This document shows positions 26,660 to 36,505 of a DNA stretch of 64,000 nucleotides, piece by piece. The notes under the pieces were generated by a model. That model was given only the letters and a program-made list of their open reading frames with translations, was not told where the DNA came from and made no database searches. A program made the translations under genes and the position numbers. The DNA is from Pseudoduganella rivuli (lineage in GTDB: Bacteria > Pseudomonadota > Gammaproteobacteria > Burkholderiales > Burkholderiaceae_D), in the NCBI RefSeq assembly GCF_009674485.1, contig NZ_WKJJ01000004.1, forward strand, positions 239,076 to 303,075, in the 5' to 3' direction. How positions within the stretch are numbered: the stretch's first letter is position 1; each line of letters starts with the position of its first letter.

Positions 26660-27754
26660 TCAGGCGGCGCGTTCGACGGCGGCGGCAATGGCTTTGCCCA
26701 GCTCCGTGGTCGAGGCCTTGCCGCCCAGGTCCGCCGTGTGCGGACCGTCATGCAATACTTGCTGGATCGCGGCCAGGATCGCATCGTGGGCCTGGCGGCC
26801 CGCCGTGCCGCTCTGGTCGAGGAAGTCCAGCATCAGCGCGCCGGACCAGATCATGCCGATCGGGTTGGCGATGTTCCTGCCATAGATGTCGGGCGCGGAA
26901 CCGTGCACCGGCTCGAACAGCGACGGGAACTTGCGCTCGGGGTTCAGGTTGGCCGATGGCGCCAGACCCAGCGTGCCGGTGCAGGCCGGACCCAGGTCGG
27001 ACAGGATGTCGCCGAACAAATTGGACGCCACCACCACGTCGAAGCGTTGCGGCTGCAGCACGAAGCGCGCCGTCAGCGCGTCGATATGCTGCTTGTCCCA
27101 GGTGACGTCCTTGAAGCCCGCCGCGATCTCCGCGGCGCGGCCGTCCCACCATGGCATGCTGACGGCAATGCCATTGCTCTTGGTGGCCACCGTCACATGC
27201 TTGCGCTCGCGCTGCCGCGCCAGGTCGAACGCGAATTTCAGCACGCGGTCGGTACCATGGCGGGAAAACACGGCCTGCTGCAACACCACTTCGCGCTCCG
27301 TGCCTTCGTACATCACGCCGCCCACGGCCGTGTATTCGCCTTCCGTGTTTTCGCGCACGATCATGAAGTCGATGTCGCCCGCCTTGCGGTTGGCCAGAGG
27401 GCATGGCACGCCTTCAAACAGGCGGGCCGGGCGCAGGTTGATGTACTGGTCGAATTCGCGGCGGAATTTCAGCAGCGAACCCCACAGCGAGATGTGGTCC
27501 GGCACCTTGTCCGGCCAGCCGATGGCACCGAAATAAATCGCGTCCATGCGGGACAGTTGCGCCTTCCAGTCGTCCGGCATCATCTTGCCGTGGGCCGCGT
27601 AATAGTCGCAGCTGGCCCATTCGATGTGGGTGTATTGGAGCGCGATGCCAAAGCGTTTCGCTGCGGCGTCCAGCACGCGCAAGCCTTCCGGCATGACTTC
27701 CTTGCCGATGCCGTCGCCTGCGATGACGGCGATATTGAATGTTTTCTTCGTCAT
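26660..27754 (-). CDS. tartrate dehydrogenase / D-malate dehydrogenase family
   Basis: A 364-residue member of the isocitrate/isopropylmalate dehydrogenase family. It shows AVIAGDGIGKEVMPEG at the N terminus, substrate-binding LRPARLFEGV, the tartrate-type segment IVRENTEGEY, and metal ligands in GLAPSANLNPE and the preceding SDLGP region. The start is ATG 27754 with AAGGA upstream. Enzymes of this subgroup (TtuC, DmlA) oxidise and decarboxylate D-malate or tartrate with NAD+ and divalent metal. It is the first gene of a three-gene operon, divergent from a chemoreceptor gene. Confidence 0.88.
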   Translation of the reverse strand: MTKKTFNIAVIAGDGIGKEVMPEGLRVLDAAAKRFGIALQYTHIEWASCDYYAAHGKMMPDDWKAQLSRMDAIYFGAIGWPDKVPDHISLWGSLLKFRREFDQYINLRPARLFEGVPCPLANRKAGDIDFMIVRENTEGEYTAVGGVMYEGTEREVVLQQAVFSRHGTDRVLKFAFDLARQRERKHVTVATKSNGIAVSMPWWDGRAAEIAAGFKDVTWDKQHIDALTARFVLQPQRFDVVVASNLFGDILSDLGPACTGTLGLAPSANLNPERKFPSLFEPVHGSAPDIYGRNIANPIGMIWSGALMLDFLDQSGTAGRQAHDAILAAIQQVLHDGPHTADLGGKASTTELGKAIAAAVERAA

Positions 27755-27971
27755 GAAGATGGGTCCTTGACTATGAATTGCGGACATGGTGTCCGTCGGA
27801 TGGATGTACCCCATGGTAGTTGCTGAGCGCTGGCGGGAAGATGCGTTCCACTGGGGTGATACGGTAGAAATGGTGTTTTTTTCCAGCTCTTTTGCGATTT
27901 TCTGCGGCAGGCCCGGTGCCATACTGCCTGCACGCCAGCCGGGCTGTTACTACGTGGGAGATGCAATATAT

Positions 27972-29546
27972 ATGACCATTAAATTCCGCCTGATCATCGT
28001 GATCACGTCACTGTCGGTCCTGGCTGCAGGCTTGGGCGTGCTGGGGCTGCAAGGCATGAAATACGCCAACGAAGGGTTAAAGACCGTCTATGAAGACCGC
28101 GCGCTGGTGCTGGAACGTATTTCGCGCATCGATGCGCTGATGCTGCAAAGCCGGCTGTCGCTGTCGCTGGCGATCACCGATCCGATGGTGGACATTAAGG
28201 CCGAGTCGGGGCAAGTCGAAAAAAACATTGCTGAAATCAACCAGGCATGGAGCGCGTATCTGGCTGTGGTGGGCGCGGCGGCAGAACGGCAACTCGCGGA
28301 TAAGTTCGGCGCCGCCTGGTCGAAAATGCACACCGATGGCTTGCAGCCGGCGGTCGCCGCCCTGCGCAATGGCGATATCGAGGGGGCCAAGGCGGCGCAA
28401 GACCGCATGCGCGGCATGGCGGCCGACGTGGTCAACGGCATCGCTGCCGTGCGCAAGTTGCAGGTGGCGGGGGCCAAGAGCGAATACGATAATGCGGTGG
28501 TGCGCTATACGTGGCTGCGCAACAGCGCTGCCGTGGCCATTTTGCTGGGCACGTTTGCCGCCGCGCTGTTTGGCTACTACCTGATCCGAAATATTTACCG
28601 CGACCTGGGTGGAGAGCCGGGTTATGCCGCCGATATCGTGCGGCGGATTGCGGCCGGCGACCTGAGTACGGGTGTGACCGTGCGGCCGGGCAGCGAAGGC
28701 AGCCTGCTGGCTGCGATGGACGCCATGCAGCGCAACTTGACACAGACCATCGGCGAGATCAACCAGGCGACACATACCATCAGCAGTGCTTCCACCCAGG
28801 TGGCCAGCGGCAGCCAGGACTTGCACGCGCAAACCGGGCAGCAAGTGGTGTCGCTGAAGCAGACCGCCAGGGCGATGGAAGACATGGCGTCGACCGTCAA
28901 GCAAAACGCGGACAATGCGCGTGACGCGAACCAGCTGGTCGCGTCGGCGTCGGAAACCGCCCAGCAAGGCGGCGCCGTGGTGGCCGAGGTGGTCAACAAG
29001 ATGGAATCGATCAACGCGTCGGCGAAGAAAATCGTCGACATCATAGGCGTGATCGATGGCATTGCATTCCAGACCAATATCCTTGCGCTGAATGCGGCGG
29101 TGGAGGCGGCGCGCGCCGGTGAACAGGGGCGCGGCTTTGCCGTGGTGGCGGGCGAAGTGCGCAACCTGGCGCAGCGCGCGGCCGGCGCGGCGCGGGAAAT
29201 CAAAGCATTGATTGACGATTCCGTCGGCAAGATCGGCGCCGGTGCGCAGCTGGTCAACCAGGCGGGCAACACCATGCACGAGATCATGGCCAGCGTTAAC
29301 CGCGTCACGCATATTGTCAGCGGCATCGCCGCCGCCAGCGAGCGGCAAGCGCTCGACATCGGCCAGATCAGCCTTGCCATCAGCCGTATCGACCAGGTCA
29401 CGCAAAGCAATGCGGAACTGGTCGACGATGTGGCCGGCGCTTCCGAATCACTGCGCGACCAGGCTTTGAGGCTGGACCAACTGGTGACCATATTCAAACT
29501 GGAGCCGGAACCGTCTACCGCTGTTGCACTGTTGCCGTCGCCCTGA
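27972..29546 (+). CDS. methyl-accepting chemotaxis protein
   Basis: A 524-residue transmembrane chemoreceptor. TM1 is about residues 7-29, followed by a periplasmic four-helix-bundle ligand domain, TM2 near 184-205 ([20 protein letters not shown]), HAMP, and the long cytoplasmic coiled coil. The conserved hairpin tip is [20 protein letters not shown] near 363-382. The start at ATG 27972 puts TM1 at the N terminus, although its ribosome site is weak. It is divergent from the tartrate/malate dehydrogenase operon and 36 bp before acs, so an organic-acid ligand is possible but unproven. Confidence 0.92.
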   Translation: MTIKFRLIIVITSLSVLAAGLGVLGLQGMKYANEGLKTVYEDRALVLERISRIDALMLQSRLSLSLAITDPMVDIKAESGQVEKNIAEINQAWSAYLAVVGAAAERQLADKFGAAWSKMHTDGLQPAVAALRNGDIEGAKAAQDRMRGMAADVVNGIAAVRKLQVAGAKSEYDNAVVRYTWLRNSAAVAILLGTFAAALFGYYLIRNIYRDLGGEPGYAADIVRRIAAGDLSTGVTVRPGSEGSLLAAMDAMQRNLTQTIGEINQATHTISSASTQVASGSQDLHAQTGQQVVSLKQTARAMEDMASTVKQNADNARDANQLVASASETAQQGGAVVAEVVNKMESINASAKKIVDIIGVIDGIAFQTNILALNAAVEAARAGEQGRGFAVVAGEVRNLAQRAAGAAREIKALIDDSVGKIGAGAQLVNQAGNTMHEIMASVNRVTHIVSGIAAASERQALDIGQISLAISRIDQVTQSNAELVDDVAGASESLRDQALRLDQLVTIFKLEPEPSTAVALLPSP

Positions 29547-29582
29547 AAGGCTTGAACGATTACCTATTTTGAAAGGAAACCC

Positions 29583-31565
29583 ATGGCTGAATCTGACGCG
29601 TTGAAGCATGAACATCGCCTTATCCCTCCAACGCTGCAATTCGCGCAGCATGCGCGTGTCTCGGGGATGGAGGCCTACCAGGCACTGTGCGCCGAAGCCG
29701 AGCAGGATTTCGAAGGCTTCTGGGCCCGCCTGGCCCGGGAAAACGTGGACTGGAAAGTGCCGTTCACGAAAACGCTGAACGAAGACAACGCGCCATTCTT
29801 CAAATGGTTCGAAGACGGCAAGCTGAATGTGTCGTACAACTGCCTGGACCGCAATCTGGCCAACGGCAACGCCGACAAGACCGCCATCATCTTCGAAGCG
29901 GATGACGGCGCCGTGACCAACGTCACCTATAAGGAATTGCACGCCAAGGTCTGCCAGTTCGCCAACGGCCTGAAATCGCGCGGCATCAGGAAGGGCGACC
30001 GCGTGATTATTTACATGTCGATGTCGGTGGAAGGGGTGGCCGCGATGCAGGCGTGCGCCCGTATCGGCGCGACGCACTCGGTGGTGTTCGGCGGCTTCTC
30101 CGCCAAATCGCTGCAAGAGCGCATCATTGACGCGGGCGCCGTGGCGGTCATCACAGCCGACGAGCAGCGGCGGGGTGGCAAGTGTCTGCCGCTGAAATCC
30201 ATCGTCGATGACGCGCTGGCGCTGGGCGGCTGCGATTCTGTGCGGGACGTGATTGTTTACCAGCGCACCGGCAACCCGATCGCCTTCAAGGAAGGCCGCG
30301 ATATCTGGTTGCAGGACCTGGTCGACAAGCAGCCGCTTGACTGCGAACCGGAATGGGTGGAAGCGGAACATCCGCTGTTCATCCTGTACACGTCCGGTTC
30401 CACCGGCACCCCGAAAGGCGTGCAGCACGCGACGGGCGGCTACCTGCTGTGGGCCAACCTGACGATGCAGTGGACTTTCGACATCAAGCCGACCGACGTG
30501 TTCTGGTGCACCGCCGATATCGGCTGGGTCACGGGTCACACGTATATCGCGTACGGCCCGACGTCGGTGGGCGCGACCCAGATCGTGTTCGAAGGCATTC
30601 CGACCTTCCCGCACGCGGGCCGCTTCTGGGAAACTATCGGCAAACACAAGGTCAGTATTTTCTACACGGCGCCAACCGCGATCCGTTCGCTGATCAAGGC
30701 ATCCGACCTTGACGCCAACGTGCATCCGAAGAGCTTCGACCTGTCGTCGCTGCGCCTGCTGGGTTCCGTCGGCGAGCCGATCAATCCGGAAGCATGGATG
30801 TGGTACTACAAGAACGTGGGCAAAGAACAGTGCCCGATCGTCGACACCTTCTGGCAAACCGAAACGGGCGGCCACATGATCACGCCGCTGCCGGGCGCCA
30901 CGCCGATGACGCCGGGTTCGTGCACGTTGCCGCTGCCGGGCATCATGACCGCCATCGTCGACGAAGCGGGTCACGACGTGCCGAACGGCCAGGGCGGCAT
31001 CCTGGTGGTGAAACGCCCATGGCCATCGATGATCCGCACCATCTGGGGCAATCCGGAACGCTTCAAGACCAGCTACTTCCCGGAAGAATTCGGCGGCAAA
31101 TACTACCTGGCCGGCGACGGCGCGATCCGCCACAAGGACACCGGTTACTTCACCATCACCGGCCGGATCGACGACGTGCTGAACGTGTCGGGCCACCGCA
31201 TGGGCACGATGGAAATCGAATCGGCGCTGGTGGCCAATCCGCTGGTGGCGGAAGCTGCCGTGGTCGGCAAGCCGGATGAAACCACGGGTGAGTCGATCTG
31301 CGCGTTCGTCGTGTTGAAACAAGCCCGTCCGACCGGCGACGATGCGAAAAAGCTGGCGCTGGAACTGCGCAACTGGGTCGCCAGGGAAATCGGTCCGATC
31401 GCGAAACCGAAGGAAATCCGCTTCGGCGACAACTTGCCGAAGACCCGCTCCGGCAAGATCATGCGCCGACTATTACGTGTGCTGGCCAGGGGCGAGGCGA
31501 TCACGCAGGATGTGTCGACGCTGGAAAATCCGGCGATTCTGGAACAGCTGAAGCAGGCACAATAA
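29583..31565 (+). CDS. acs: acetyl-CoA synthetase
   Basis: A 660-residue AMP-forming ligase of full family length. It makes acetyl-CoA from acetate, ATP and CoA. ATP-binding P-loop-like [14 protein letters not shown], the motif [11 protein letters not shown], and the C-terminal [10 protein letters not shown] with the regulatory/acetylatable lysine are all present. The ATG at 29583 follows AAAGGA. It is bounded downstream by a strong 14-bp hairpin. Confidence 0.97.
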   Translation: MAESDALKHEHRLIPPTLQFAQHARVSGMEAYQALCAEAEQDFEGFWARLARENVDWKVPFTKTLNEDNAPFFKWFEDGKLNVSYNCLDRNLANGNADKTAIIFEADDGAVTNVTYKELHAKVCQFANGLKSRGIRKGDRVIIYMSMSVEGVAAMQACARIGATHSVVFGGFSAKSLQERIIDAGAVAVITADEQRRGGKCLPLKSIVDDALALGGCDSVRDVIVYQRTGNPIAFKEGRDIWLQDLVDKQPLDCEPEWVEAEHPLFILYTSGSTGTPKGVQHATGGYLLWANLTMQWTFDIKPTDVFWCTADIGWVTGHTYIAYGPTSVGATQIVFEGIPTFPHAGRFWETIGKHKVSIFYTAPTAIRSLIKASDLDANVHPKSFDLSSLRLLGSVGEPINPEAWMWYYKNVGKEQCPIVDTFWQTETGGHMITPLPGATPMTPGSCTLPLPGIMTAIVDEAGHDVPNGQGGILVVKRPWPSMIRTIWGNPERFKTSYFPEEFGGKYYLAGDGAIRHKDTGYFTITGRIDDVLNVSGHRMGTMEIESALVANPLVAEAAVVGKPDETTGESICAFVVLKQARPTGDDAKKLALELRNWVAREIGPIAKPKEIRFGDNLPKTRSGKIMRRLLRVLARGEAITQDVSTLENPAILEQLKQAQ

Positions 31566-31587
31566 GCTGCTGGTGCAAGTCGCCTGC

Positions 31588-31620
31588 TACAGGCCAGGGG
31601 CGCGACGCCCCTGGCCTGTA
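31588..31620. terminator. 14-bp hairpin between acs and the convergent GNAT gene
   Basis: TACAGGCCAGGGGC (31588-31601) pairs exactly with GCCCCTGGCCTGTA (31607-31620), with a 5-nt loop GCGAC. A short T-run follows at 31625. It serves as terminator for acs and probably for the convergent acetyltransferase gene. Confidence 0.8.
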
Positions 31621-31634
31621 CCGGTTTTACATCA

Positions 31635-32495
31635 TCAGCACAGCGCCTGGTTAATGATGGCGAATTGGCGCAGCGCGGGATCGGCTTCCGGCGCGCCGTT
31701 GCGGCTCATGGCCACGCCGCTGTCGACCTGCGCCAGTCCGGCCTGGGCCAGCCAGTCGCCCAGGCCGCTATCGCCGCTGACATCGAGCCGGACAAAGGCG
31801 CCGGCGCAGGCGTCCGACCAGTGTGCAATCAGTGCCTTGGCGCTGTCCGTGTCCGGCGCCACCAGCGGACCAATGACCTGGCCACGCCCGAAGCGGCGCA
31901 GCAAGGCAAAGCCGGCAAGTTGGCCGTCCCGTTCCAGTACCGCGCCTTCGGCCACGGTAACGAGCTGCTTCAGCACATCGCCGCGCGACATCCCGGCGCC
32001 ACGGTCCGCCAGTGCGATGATGGCGGCGAGGTCGCCTGGCTCGGCCAGGCGCACGCTGGCGCCGGCGGGAAGCTGCGTGGCCGGAAACCCTGTCAGCGTC
32101 CCCTGGTGCTGGCAGATCGTACCGGTGGGTTGGAAGCCCAGGCGTTCATACAACGGCTGGCCGGCTTGAGTGGCGATCAAATGCGTGCAACGCTCCCCCA
32201 ATTGGTCCAGGACCCGCTGCATCAATTCACGGCCGATGCCTTTACCCTGGTGCTGCGCTGAAACAATGATCATTCCCACCGTTCCGTGGCGTTCCCGCTG
32301 CTGCCAGCACAGGGCGGTGCCGATCACGGTCCCATCGGCCTCCGCAACAAAACCGGCGCCCAGGCGCAGCACGAATTGCCAGTCTTCCAGGCGGTGCGGC
32401 CAGCGCAAGGCTTGCGACAGTGCATGCGCCGCCGGCAAATCGTTTTCTGTGATGGGACGGTAAATAATGGTGGTATTGCTTGGTTCGATGAGCAT
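31635..32495 (-). CDS. two-domain GNAT acetyltransferase, copy 1
   Basis: A 286-residue protein with two GNAT-like halves. The N-terminal half has the acetyl-CoA-binding pattern QHQGKGIGRELMQRV near residues 84-98; the C-terminal half is more degenerate. The N-terminal signature DLPAAHALSQALRWPHRLEDW is shared almost unchanged with the paralogues at 36506-37369 and 59943-60800. It starts at ATG 32495 after AAGGAA. It is divergent from an aldehyde dehydrogenase gene. The substrate is unknown. Repeated occurrence in this island suggests it acetylates or detoxifies an amine intermediate (inference). Confidence 0.82.
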   Translation of the reverse strand: MLIEPSNTTIIYRPITENDLPAAHALSQALRWPHRLEDWQFVLRLGAGFVAEADGTVIGTALCWQQRERHGTVGMIIVSAQHQGKGIGRELMQRVLDQLGERCTHLIATQAGQPLYERLGFQPTGTICQHQGTLTGFPATQLPAGASVRLAEPGDLAAIIALADRGAGMSRGDVLKQLVTVAEGAVLERDGQLAGFALLRRFGRGQVIGPLVAPDTDSAKALIAHWSDACAGAFVRLDVSGDSGLGDWLAQAGLAQVDSGVAMSRNGAPEADPALRQFAIINQALC

Positions 32496-32735
32496 GATGT
32501 TTTCCTTCGGCTTCTCCCTGAATGAGGACTATCTTGCCACACGCATTTGCCGCTGGCGACAGGGGGAATGCAATTCAATATGATCGCCCGAATGCGGCGC
32601 CAGAACGGCAGCTTGTGCCTGCCAGGTCGTTCGCAACCGCACAATATGCTTGCAGGGCAAACCTAAAATACAACCATACTCTTGCGGGCCGGACGCATCG
32701 CCGAACCGGTCCAGTTGACGTTCACGAAAGGACGA
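32496..32735. promoter_or_regulatory. divergent control region GNAT1/aldehyde dehydrogenase with shared island motifs
   Basis: A 240-bp region. The minus-strand promoter element TATCTTGCC (32530-32538) lies 35 bp before the GNAT start, exactly as in front of GNAT2. Upstream is the box GACAGGGGGAATGCAATTC (32558-32576), matching a box at the GNAT2 locus. The pseudo-palindrome GGCAGCTTGTGCCTGCC (32607-32623) belongs to a motif family seen at three other operon fronts. An AAAGGA ribosome site precedes the dehydrogenase. Confidence 0.55.
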
Positions 32736-34217
32736 ATGATGGAAGGTTTTAACCCGGATCACATTGAAGTGCGCAGCGCACATTTTATTGGCGGACGTTA
32801 TGTGGAAGGCGGCGCCAGCGCGCTCGACGTCAGCCGGCCATCGGATGGCAAAATTTATGCAGGCGTGCCGGTGGCCGATGCAGGCCTGGTGGACCAGGCC
32901 GTGCAAGGCTCCTGGCATGCCTTTAAGACCAGTGACTGGGCCGGCTGCGCACCGCGCGAACGTGCCCGCATCCTGCGCCGCTGGGCTGACTTGATCGATG
33001 CCGATGTGACCACGCTGGCGCGGCTGGAAGCGGTGGGTTCGACCCGTCCCGTCAAGGATGCGGCCAGCTGGGACGTGCCATTCACAGCCGACGGCATCCG
33101 CTTCTTTGCCGAGTGGGCAGACAAGATCGGCGGCGACGTGGCGCCGACCCGCGGCGACCACCTGGGCATGACGCTTGCGGAACCCTATGGCGTCATCGGC
33201 GCCATCGCGCCGTGGAACCTGCCGCTGGTGATGGCGTCGTGGAAGGTGGCGCCTGCGCTGGCGGCCGGCAACGCCGTCGTGCTGAAGCCGTCGGAGATGA
33301 CGCCGTTCAGCGTGCTGCGCATGGCGGAACTGGCGATTGCCGCCGGCATGCCGGAAGGGATCTTCAATATCGTGCAGGGCGATGGCCGTGTCACCGGCGA
33401 TGCGCTGTGCCGCCATCCGCGCGTGTCGAAAGTCAGCTTTACGGGCTCGACCCGGACCGGCGCCGCCATCATGGCGGCCTGCGCGGAAAGCGGCACCAAG
33501 CCGGTGACCCTGGAGTTGGGCGGCAAGAGCCCGCAAGTGGTGTTTGCCGACGTGCCCGACCTGGAGAAGACGGTACGCACCATTGCCCGGGCCATCACCA
33601 TCAATGCCGGCCAGGTGTGCGTGGCCGGCTCGCGCCTGGTGGTGCAGCGCGCCATCGCCGGCCGCTTTATTGAACGCCTGGCCGCCGTGTTTGCCGAGCT
33701 GAAGGCGGGGAATACGTGGGATGCCGGCACGTCCCTCAGTCCGATCATTTCAATGCGGGAAATGGAGCGCATCGATGGCATCGTGCAGCGCACGGTGGCG
33801 GGCGGCGCTCGGGTTGCCGCCGGCGGCCAGCGCATCGCGATGGGTAACGACGGCGCGTTTTACCAGCCGACCATCCTTACCGATGTCAGTGGCGACATGG
33901 AAGCGGTGAAAAATGAAATTTTCGGCCCGGTCATCACGGTGCAGGTGTTTGATGACGAAGACGAAGCGCTGGCGTTGGCGGACCATGCGGATTATGGCCT
34001 GGCGGCCGGCATCCACACGGCCGATATCGGCCGCGCACTGCGCGTGGCGCGCGGCATCGAGGCGGGCACGGTGTGGATCAACCGCTACGGCCGCAGCGCC
34101 GATTATGTGATACCAACCGGTGGCTACAAGCGTTCGGGCATCGGCAAGGACCTGGGGCGCCAGGCTTATGAAGCCAACCTGCACTTCAAGAGCGTGCTGG
34201 TGGACTTTGCGCGTTAA
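32736..34217 (+). CDS. aldehyde dehydrogenase
   Basis: A 493-residue NAD(P)-dependent aldehyde dehydrogenase. Cofactor-binding APWNLPLVMASWK, Glu in LELGGKSPQVVF, and nucleophile Cys295 in AGQVCVAGSR are all present. The start is at ATG 32736 or the adjacent ATG 32739, which has better spacing from AGGA. It is divergent from GNAT1 and convergent with the Lrp-type regulator gene; an omega-aminotransferase follows. It could oxidise the aldehyde formed by that aminotransferase or by the amine oxidases of the island. Substrate is inferred only from context. Confidence 0.9.
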   Translation: MMEGFNPDHIEVRSAHFIGGRYVEGGASALDVSRPSDGKIYAGVPVADAGLVDQAVQGSWHAFKTSDWAGCAPRERARILRRWADLIDADVTTLARLEAVGSTRPVKDAASWDVPFTADGIRFFAEWADKIGGDVAPTRGDHLGMTLAEPYGVIGAIAPWNLPLVMASWKVAPALAAGNAVVLKPSEMTPFSVLRMAELAIAAGMPEGIFNIVQGDGRVTGDALCRHPRVSKVSFTGSTRTGAAIMAACAESGTKPVTLELGGKSPQVVFADVPDLEKTVRTIARAITINAGQVCVAGSRLVVQRAIAGRFIERLAAVFAELKAGNTWDAGTSLSPIISMREMERIDGIVQRTVAGGARVAAGGQRIAMGNDGAFYQPTILTDVSGDMEAVKNEIFGPVITVQVFDDEDEALALADHADYGLAAGIHTADIGRALRVARGIEAGTVWINRYGRSADYVIPTGGYKRSGIGKDLGRQAYEANLHFKSVLVDFAR

Positions 34218-34230
34218 GCGCTGAAGGCAA

Positions 34231-34264
34231 GGCGCGTCCGGGGCGGAGTGCCGCCGGGCGCGCC
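34231..34264. terminator. GC-rich inverted repeat between convergent genes
   Basis: GGCGCGTCCGG and CCGGGCGCGCC form an 11-bp stem with one G-U type pair between the convergent aldehyde dehydrogenase and Lrp-type genes. No T-run follows, so it is a weak or bidirectional terminator candidate. Confidence 0.45.
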
Positions 34265-34279
34265 GGAGAGGATGCCAGG

Positions 34280-34777
34280 CTAGTCCTGGCCGCTGAACAG
34301 CTTTTCGATCGGATAGTGGCTCTTGATGCAAGGCGACTTGATGACGATGTAACTGAAGTACTTCTCGATATTCACGCTCTCCCTGAGCACGTCCTCCGCG
34401 ATGCTGTGGTAGTGGGCCACGCTGCGGGTGACGAACTTGAGCAGGTAATCGAAGCCGCCACTGACGAGGTGGCATTCGACGATTTCATCGATGTCGCGGA
34501 TGGTGGCTTCGAATTTCGCGAAATCTTCGCGCCGGTGATCCGACAAGGTCACCTGGGTGAATACCACTTGCATGTCCCCCAGCTTTTCCATTTGCACATG
34601 GGCGCCATAGCCGGTGATGTAGCCGGCCTTTTCCAGGCGCTTTACCCGGATCAGGCAAGGGCTGGGCGACAGGCCGACCGCATCGGCCAGGTCCACGTTG
34701 GTGACCCGGCCGTTGCGCTGCAAATGGCTCAATATGCGAATGTCGATCCGATCCAGCTTGAGGGCGTCAGGAATCAT
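34280..34777 (-). CDS. Lrp/AsnC family transcriptional regulator, copy 1
   Basis: A 165-residue regulator. The N-terminal winged HTH (LDRIDIRILSHLQRNGRVTNVDLADAVGLS region, residues 8-40) is followed by a RAM ligand-binding domain (VVECHLVSGGFDYLLK-type strand near 95). It is very similar to the copy at 59393-59893 and more distant from 58777-59280. Such proteins sense amino acids and activate or repress catabolic genes as oligomers. A 9-bp perfect dyad lies just upstream, likely for autoregulation. Confidence 0.93.
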   Translation of the reverse strand: MIPDALKLDRIDIRILSHLQRNGRVTNVDLADAVGLSPSPCLIRVKRLEKAGYITGYGAHVQMEKLGDMQVVFTQVTLSDHRREDFAKFEATIRDIDEIVECHLVSGGFDYLLKFVTRSVAHYHSIAEDVLRESVNIEKYFSYIVIKSPCIKSHYPIEKLFSGQD

Positions 34778-34878
34778 TGTTGTCTGCCATGTCGAATTGA
34801 ACCTTGGTTACCTGCTTTTATCATACTATGGTAGCAGGCAAATTCTGATATGACCCATCAGAATTTCCTGATATTGGG
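34778..34878. promoter_or_regulatory. promoter/operator of Lrp-type gene 1
   Basis: An AT-rich 101-bp gap. AATTCTGAT (34841-34849) and ATCAGAATT (34857-34865) form a perfect 9-bp inverted repeat with 7-nt spacing. An overlapping dyad TGACCCA/TGGGTCA spans 34851-34881. The size and AT-rich centre fit a site for the adjacent Lrp-type regulator. That assignment is inference. Confidence 0.55.
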
Positions 34879-36264
34879 TCAAGATTTGCCGGCGGCACGG
34901 TAGACGTCGGGCTGGTCCAGCACCTCATCCAGGGTTTTCTTCAGGCGCGCGAACAGCAATTCAAAATCGGCCTGCGTGTAGCACAGCGCCGGCGCGAAGC
35001 CCAGGACGTTGTCGCCAAACGCGCGGAAGATCACTTGATTGCGGTAGGCTGCATCGGCAATCCGTTCGTGCAGCTTGAGCGCCGGATCGAAGCGCGCTTT
35101 GGTTGATTTATCGGCAACCAGTTCCAGTGCGCCCAGCAAGCCGCGGCTGCGCGCATCGCCCACCAGCGGATGTTCCAGCAAATCGCGCAAGCCCTGTTCG
35201 AAGAGCGGCGCCTGGGCGATGCCGTTGGCCAGTAATCCGCCTTCCGTATACAGGCGCAGCACTTCCAGGCCGATGGCGGCGCTGACCGGGTGCGCGGAAT
35301 AGGTGTAGCCGTGGCCGACCGGAACGCCGGGTGCCACGCCGTCGGCGATGCCCTGGTAGACGCGGTCCGACATCAATACCGCGCCCATCGGCGCATAGCC
35401 GGCCGTCAAGCCTTTGGCCAGCATCATCAAGTCGGGCTCGGCGCCCTCCGCTTCACAGGCAAACATCGGGCCGGTGCGGCCAAAGCCGGTAATGACTTCA
35501 TCCACCACGAACAGGATATCGAGTTCACGGCAGGCGTCACCCATGGCCTTGAGCCAGCCTTTCGGCGGCACGATCACGCCGCCGGAACCCTGGATCGGTT
35601 CGCAGAAGAAGGCCGCCACGTTATCGCGGCCGAGTTCCTGTACTTTGGCGCGCAGCGCGGCCACCGAGGCGCGGATGATGGCATCCGCATCGGAACCGGC
35701 TGGATTACGGTAGGGATATGGCGATGGAATCTTGTGCTGGCTGGGCAGCGGCAAGTCGAAATTTTGATGGAACACGGCCAGCGCCGTCAGGCCGGCACTC
35801 TGGCTGGACGAGCCGTGGTAGCCGCGCTCGATGGAAATGAAGTGTTTCTTTTGCGGGCGGCCCGTCGAGTTGTAATAGTGCGTGATGAAGCGGATCGCGG
35901 AATCGTTGGCGTCGGAGCCGCCCAGCGTGAAGTACACGTGGCGCAGCGAGGCCGGCGCCAGTTCCACCAGGCGCGCGGCCAGGCGGATCGCCGGCTCCGA
36001 ACCGTAATGGAAGTAGCCGGTGGCGTACGGCAGTTTGGCCATTTGTTCGGCAGCGGCTTGCACCACACTTTGCTGGCCATAGCCGACATTGACGCACCAC
36101 AGGCCGGAAAATGCGTCCAGCAATTCCGTGCCCTGCGTATCGCGCAGGTAGGCGCCATGCCCGGACTCGAGGATGGTGACGCCGCGCTGTTCGTGGGCGC
36201 GGTAGTTGACGACAGGGTGGATCAGGTGGTCGCGGTCGAGCGCGACGAGCGGATTGGTAGGCAT
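34879..36264 (-). CDS. class III omega-aminotransferase
   Basis: A 461-residue PLP enzyme. Phosphate-binding GGSDANDSAIRF near residue 112, VVDEVITGFGRTG with the PLP-ring Asp, and Schiff-base Lys284 in LAKGLTAGY are present. It resembles putrescine- or beta-alanine-pyruvate transaminases. Such enzymes move a terminal amino group to pyruvate or 2-oxoglutarate and leave an aldehyde, for which an aldehyde dehydrogenase lies nearby (32736-34217). It is transcribed toward the Lrp-type gene. The exact amine is unknown. Confidence 0.9.
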   Translation of the reverse strand: MPTNPLVALDRDHLIHPVVNYRAHEQRGVTILESGHGAYLRDTQGTELLDAFSGLWCVNVGYGQQSVVQAAAEQMAKLPYATGYFHYGSEPAIRLAARLVELAPASLRHVYFTLGGSDANDSAIRFITHYYNSTGRPQKKHFISIERGYHGSSSQSAGLTALAVFHQNFDLPLPSQHKIPSPYPYRNPAGSDADAIIRASVAALRAKVQELGRDNVAAFFCEPIQGSGGVIVPPKGWLKAMGDACRELDILFVVDEVITGFGRTGPMFACEAEGAEPDLMMLAKGLTAGYAPMGAVLMSDRVYQGIADGVAPGVPVGHGYTYSAHPVSAAIGLEVLRLYTEGGLLANGIAQAPLFEQGLRDLLEHPLVGDARSRGLLGALELVADKSTKARFDPALKLHERIADAAYRNQVIFRAFGDNVLGFAPALCYTQADFELLFARLKKTLDEVLDQPDVYRAAGKS

Positions 36265-36377
36265 AGTGGTTCCGTATCGGTTGATCAGTGATTAACAGGC
36301 TACATGCACCGGGGAGACAGAACAGCGATGTGATGACCCGCGGCGCGCCAGTGTAGGCAGGGTCATTCTAGTCAGGA

Positions 36378-36402
36378 GCGGGCAACGTTAGCTGTTGCCC
36401 GC
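36378..36402. terminator. 9-bp hairpin downstream of GNAT2
   Basis: GCGGGCAAC (36378-36386) pairs with GTTGCCCGC (36394-36402), with a 7-nt loop. It lies between the stop of GNAT2 and the start of the aminotransferase, both minus strand. It probably terminates GNAT2 transcripts; no clear T-run is present. Confidence 0.5.
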
Positions 36403-36505
36403 TGCCGTTGAAAGTGGGTGGAAATTGCGTATTTGCCGCCGTTTCGGCATATTCTGCGGAGCGCCTGGCGGCCGGCGGCGGACAGGGCGGCGAAGGGAGG
36501 GGAGA

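Noticed and set aside
29448..31322. Long minus-strand frame opposite acs
   Set aside because: Antisense shadow of a highly conserved gene.
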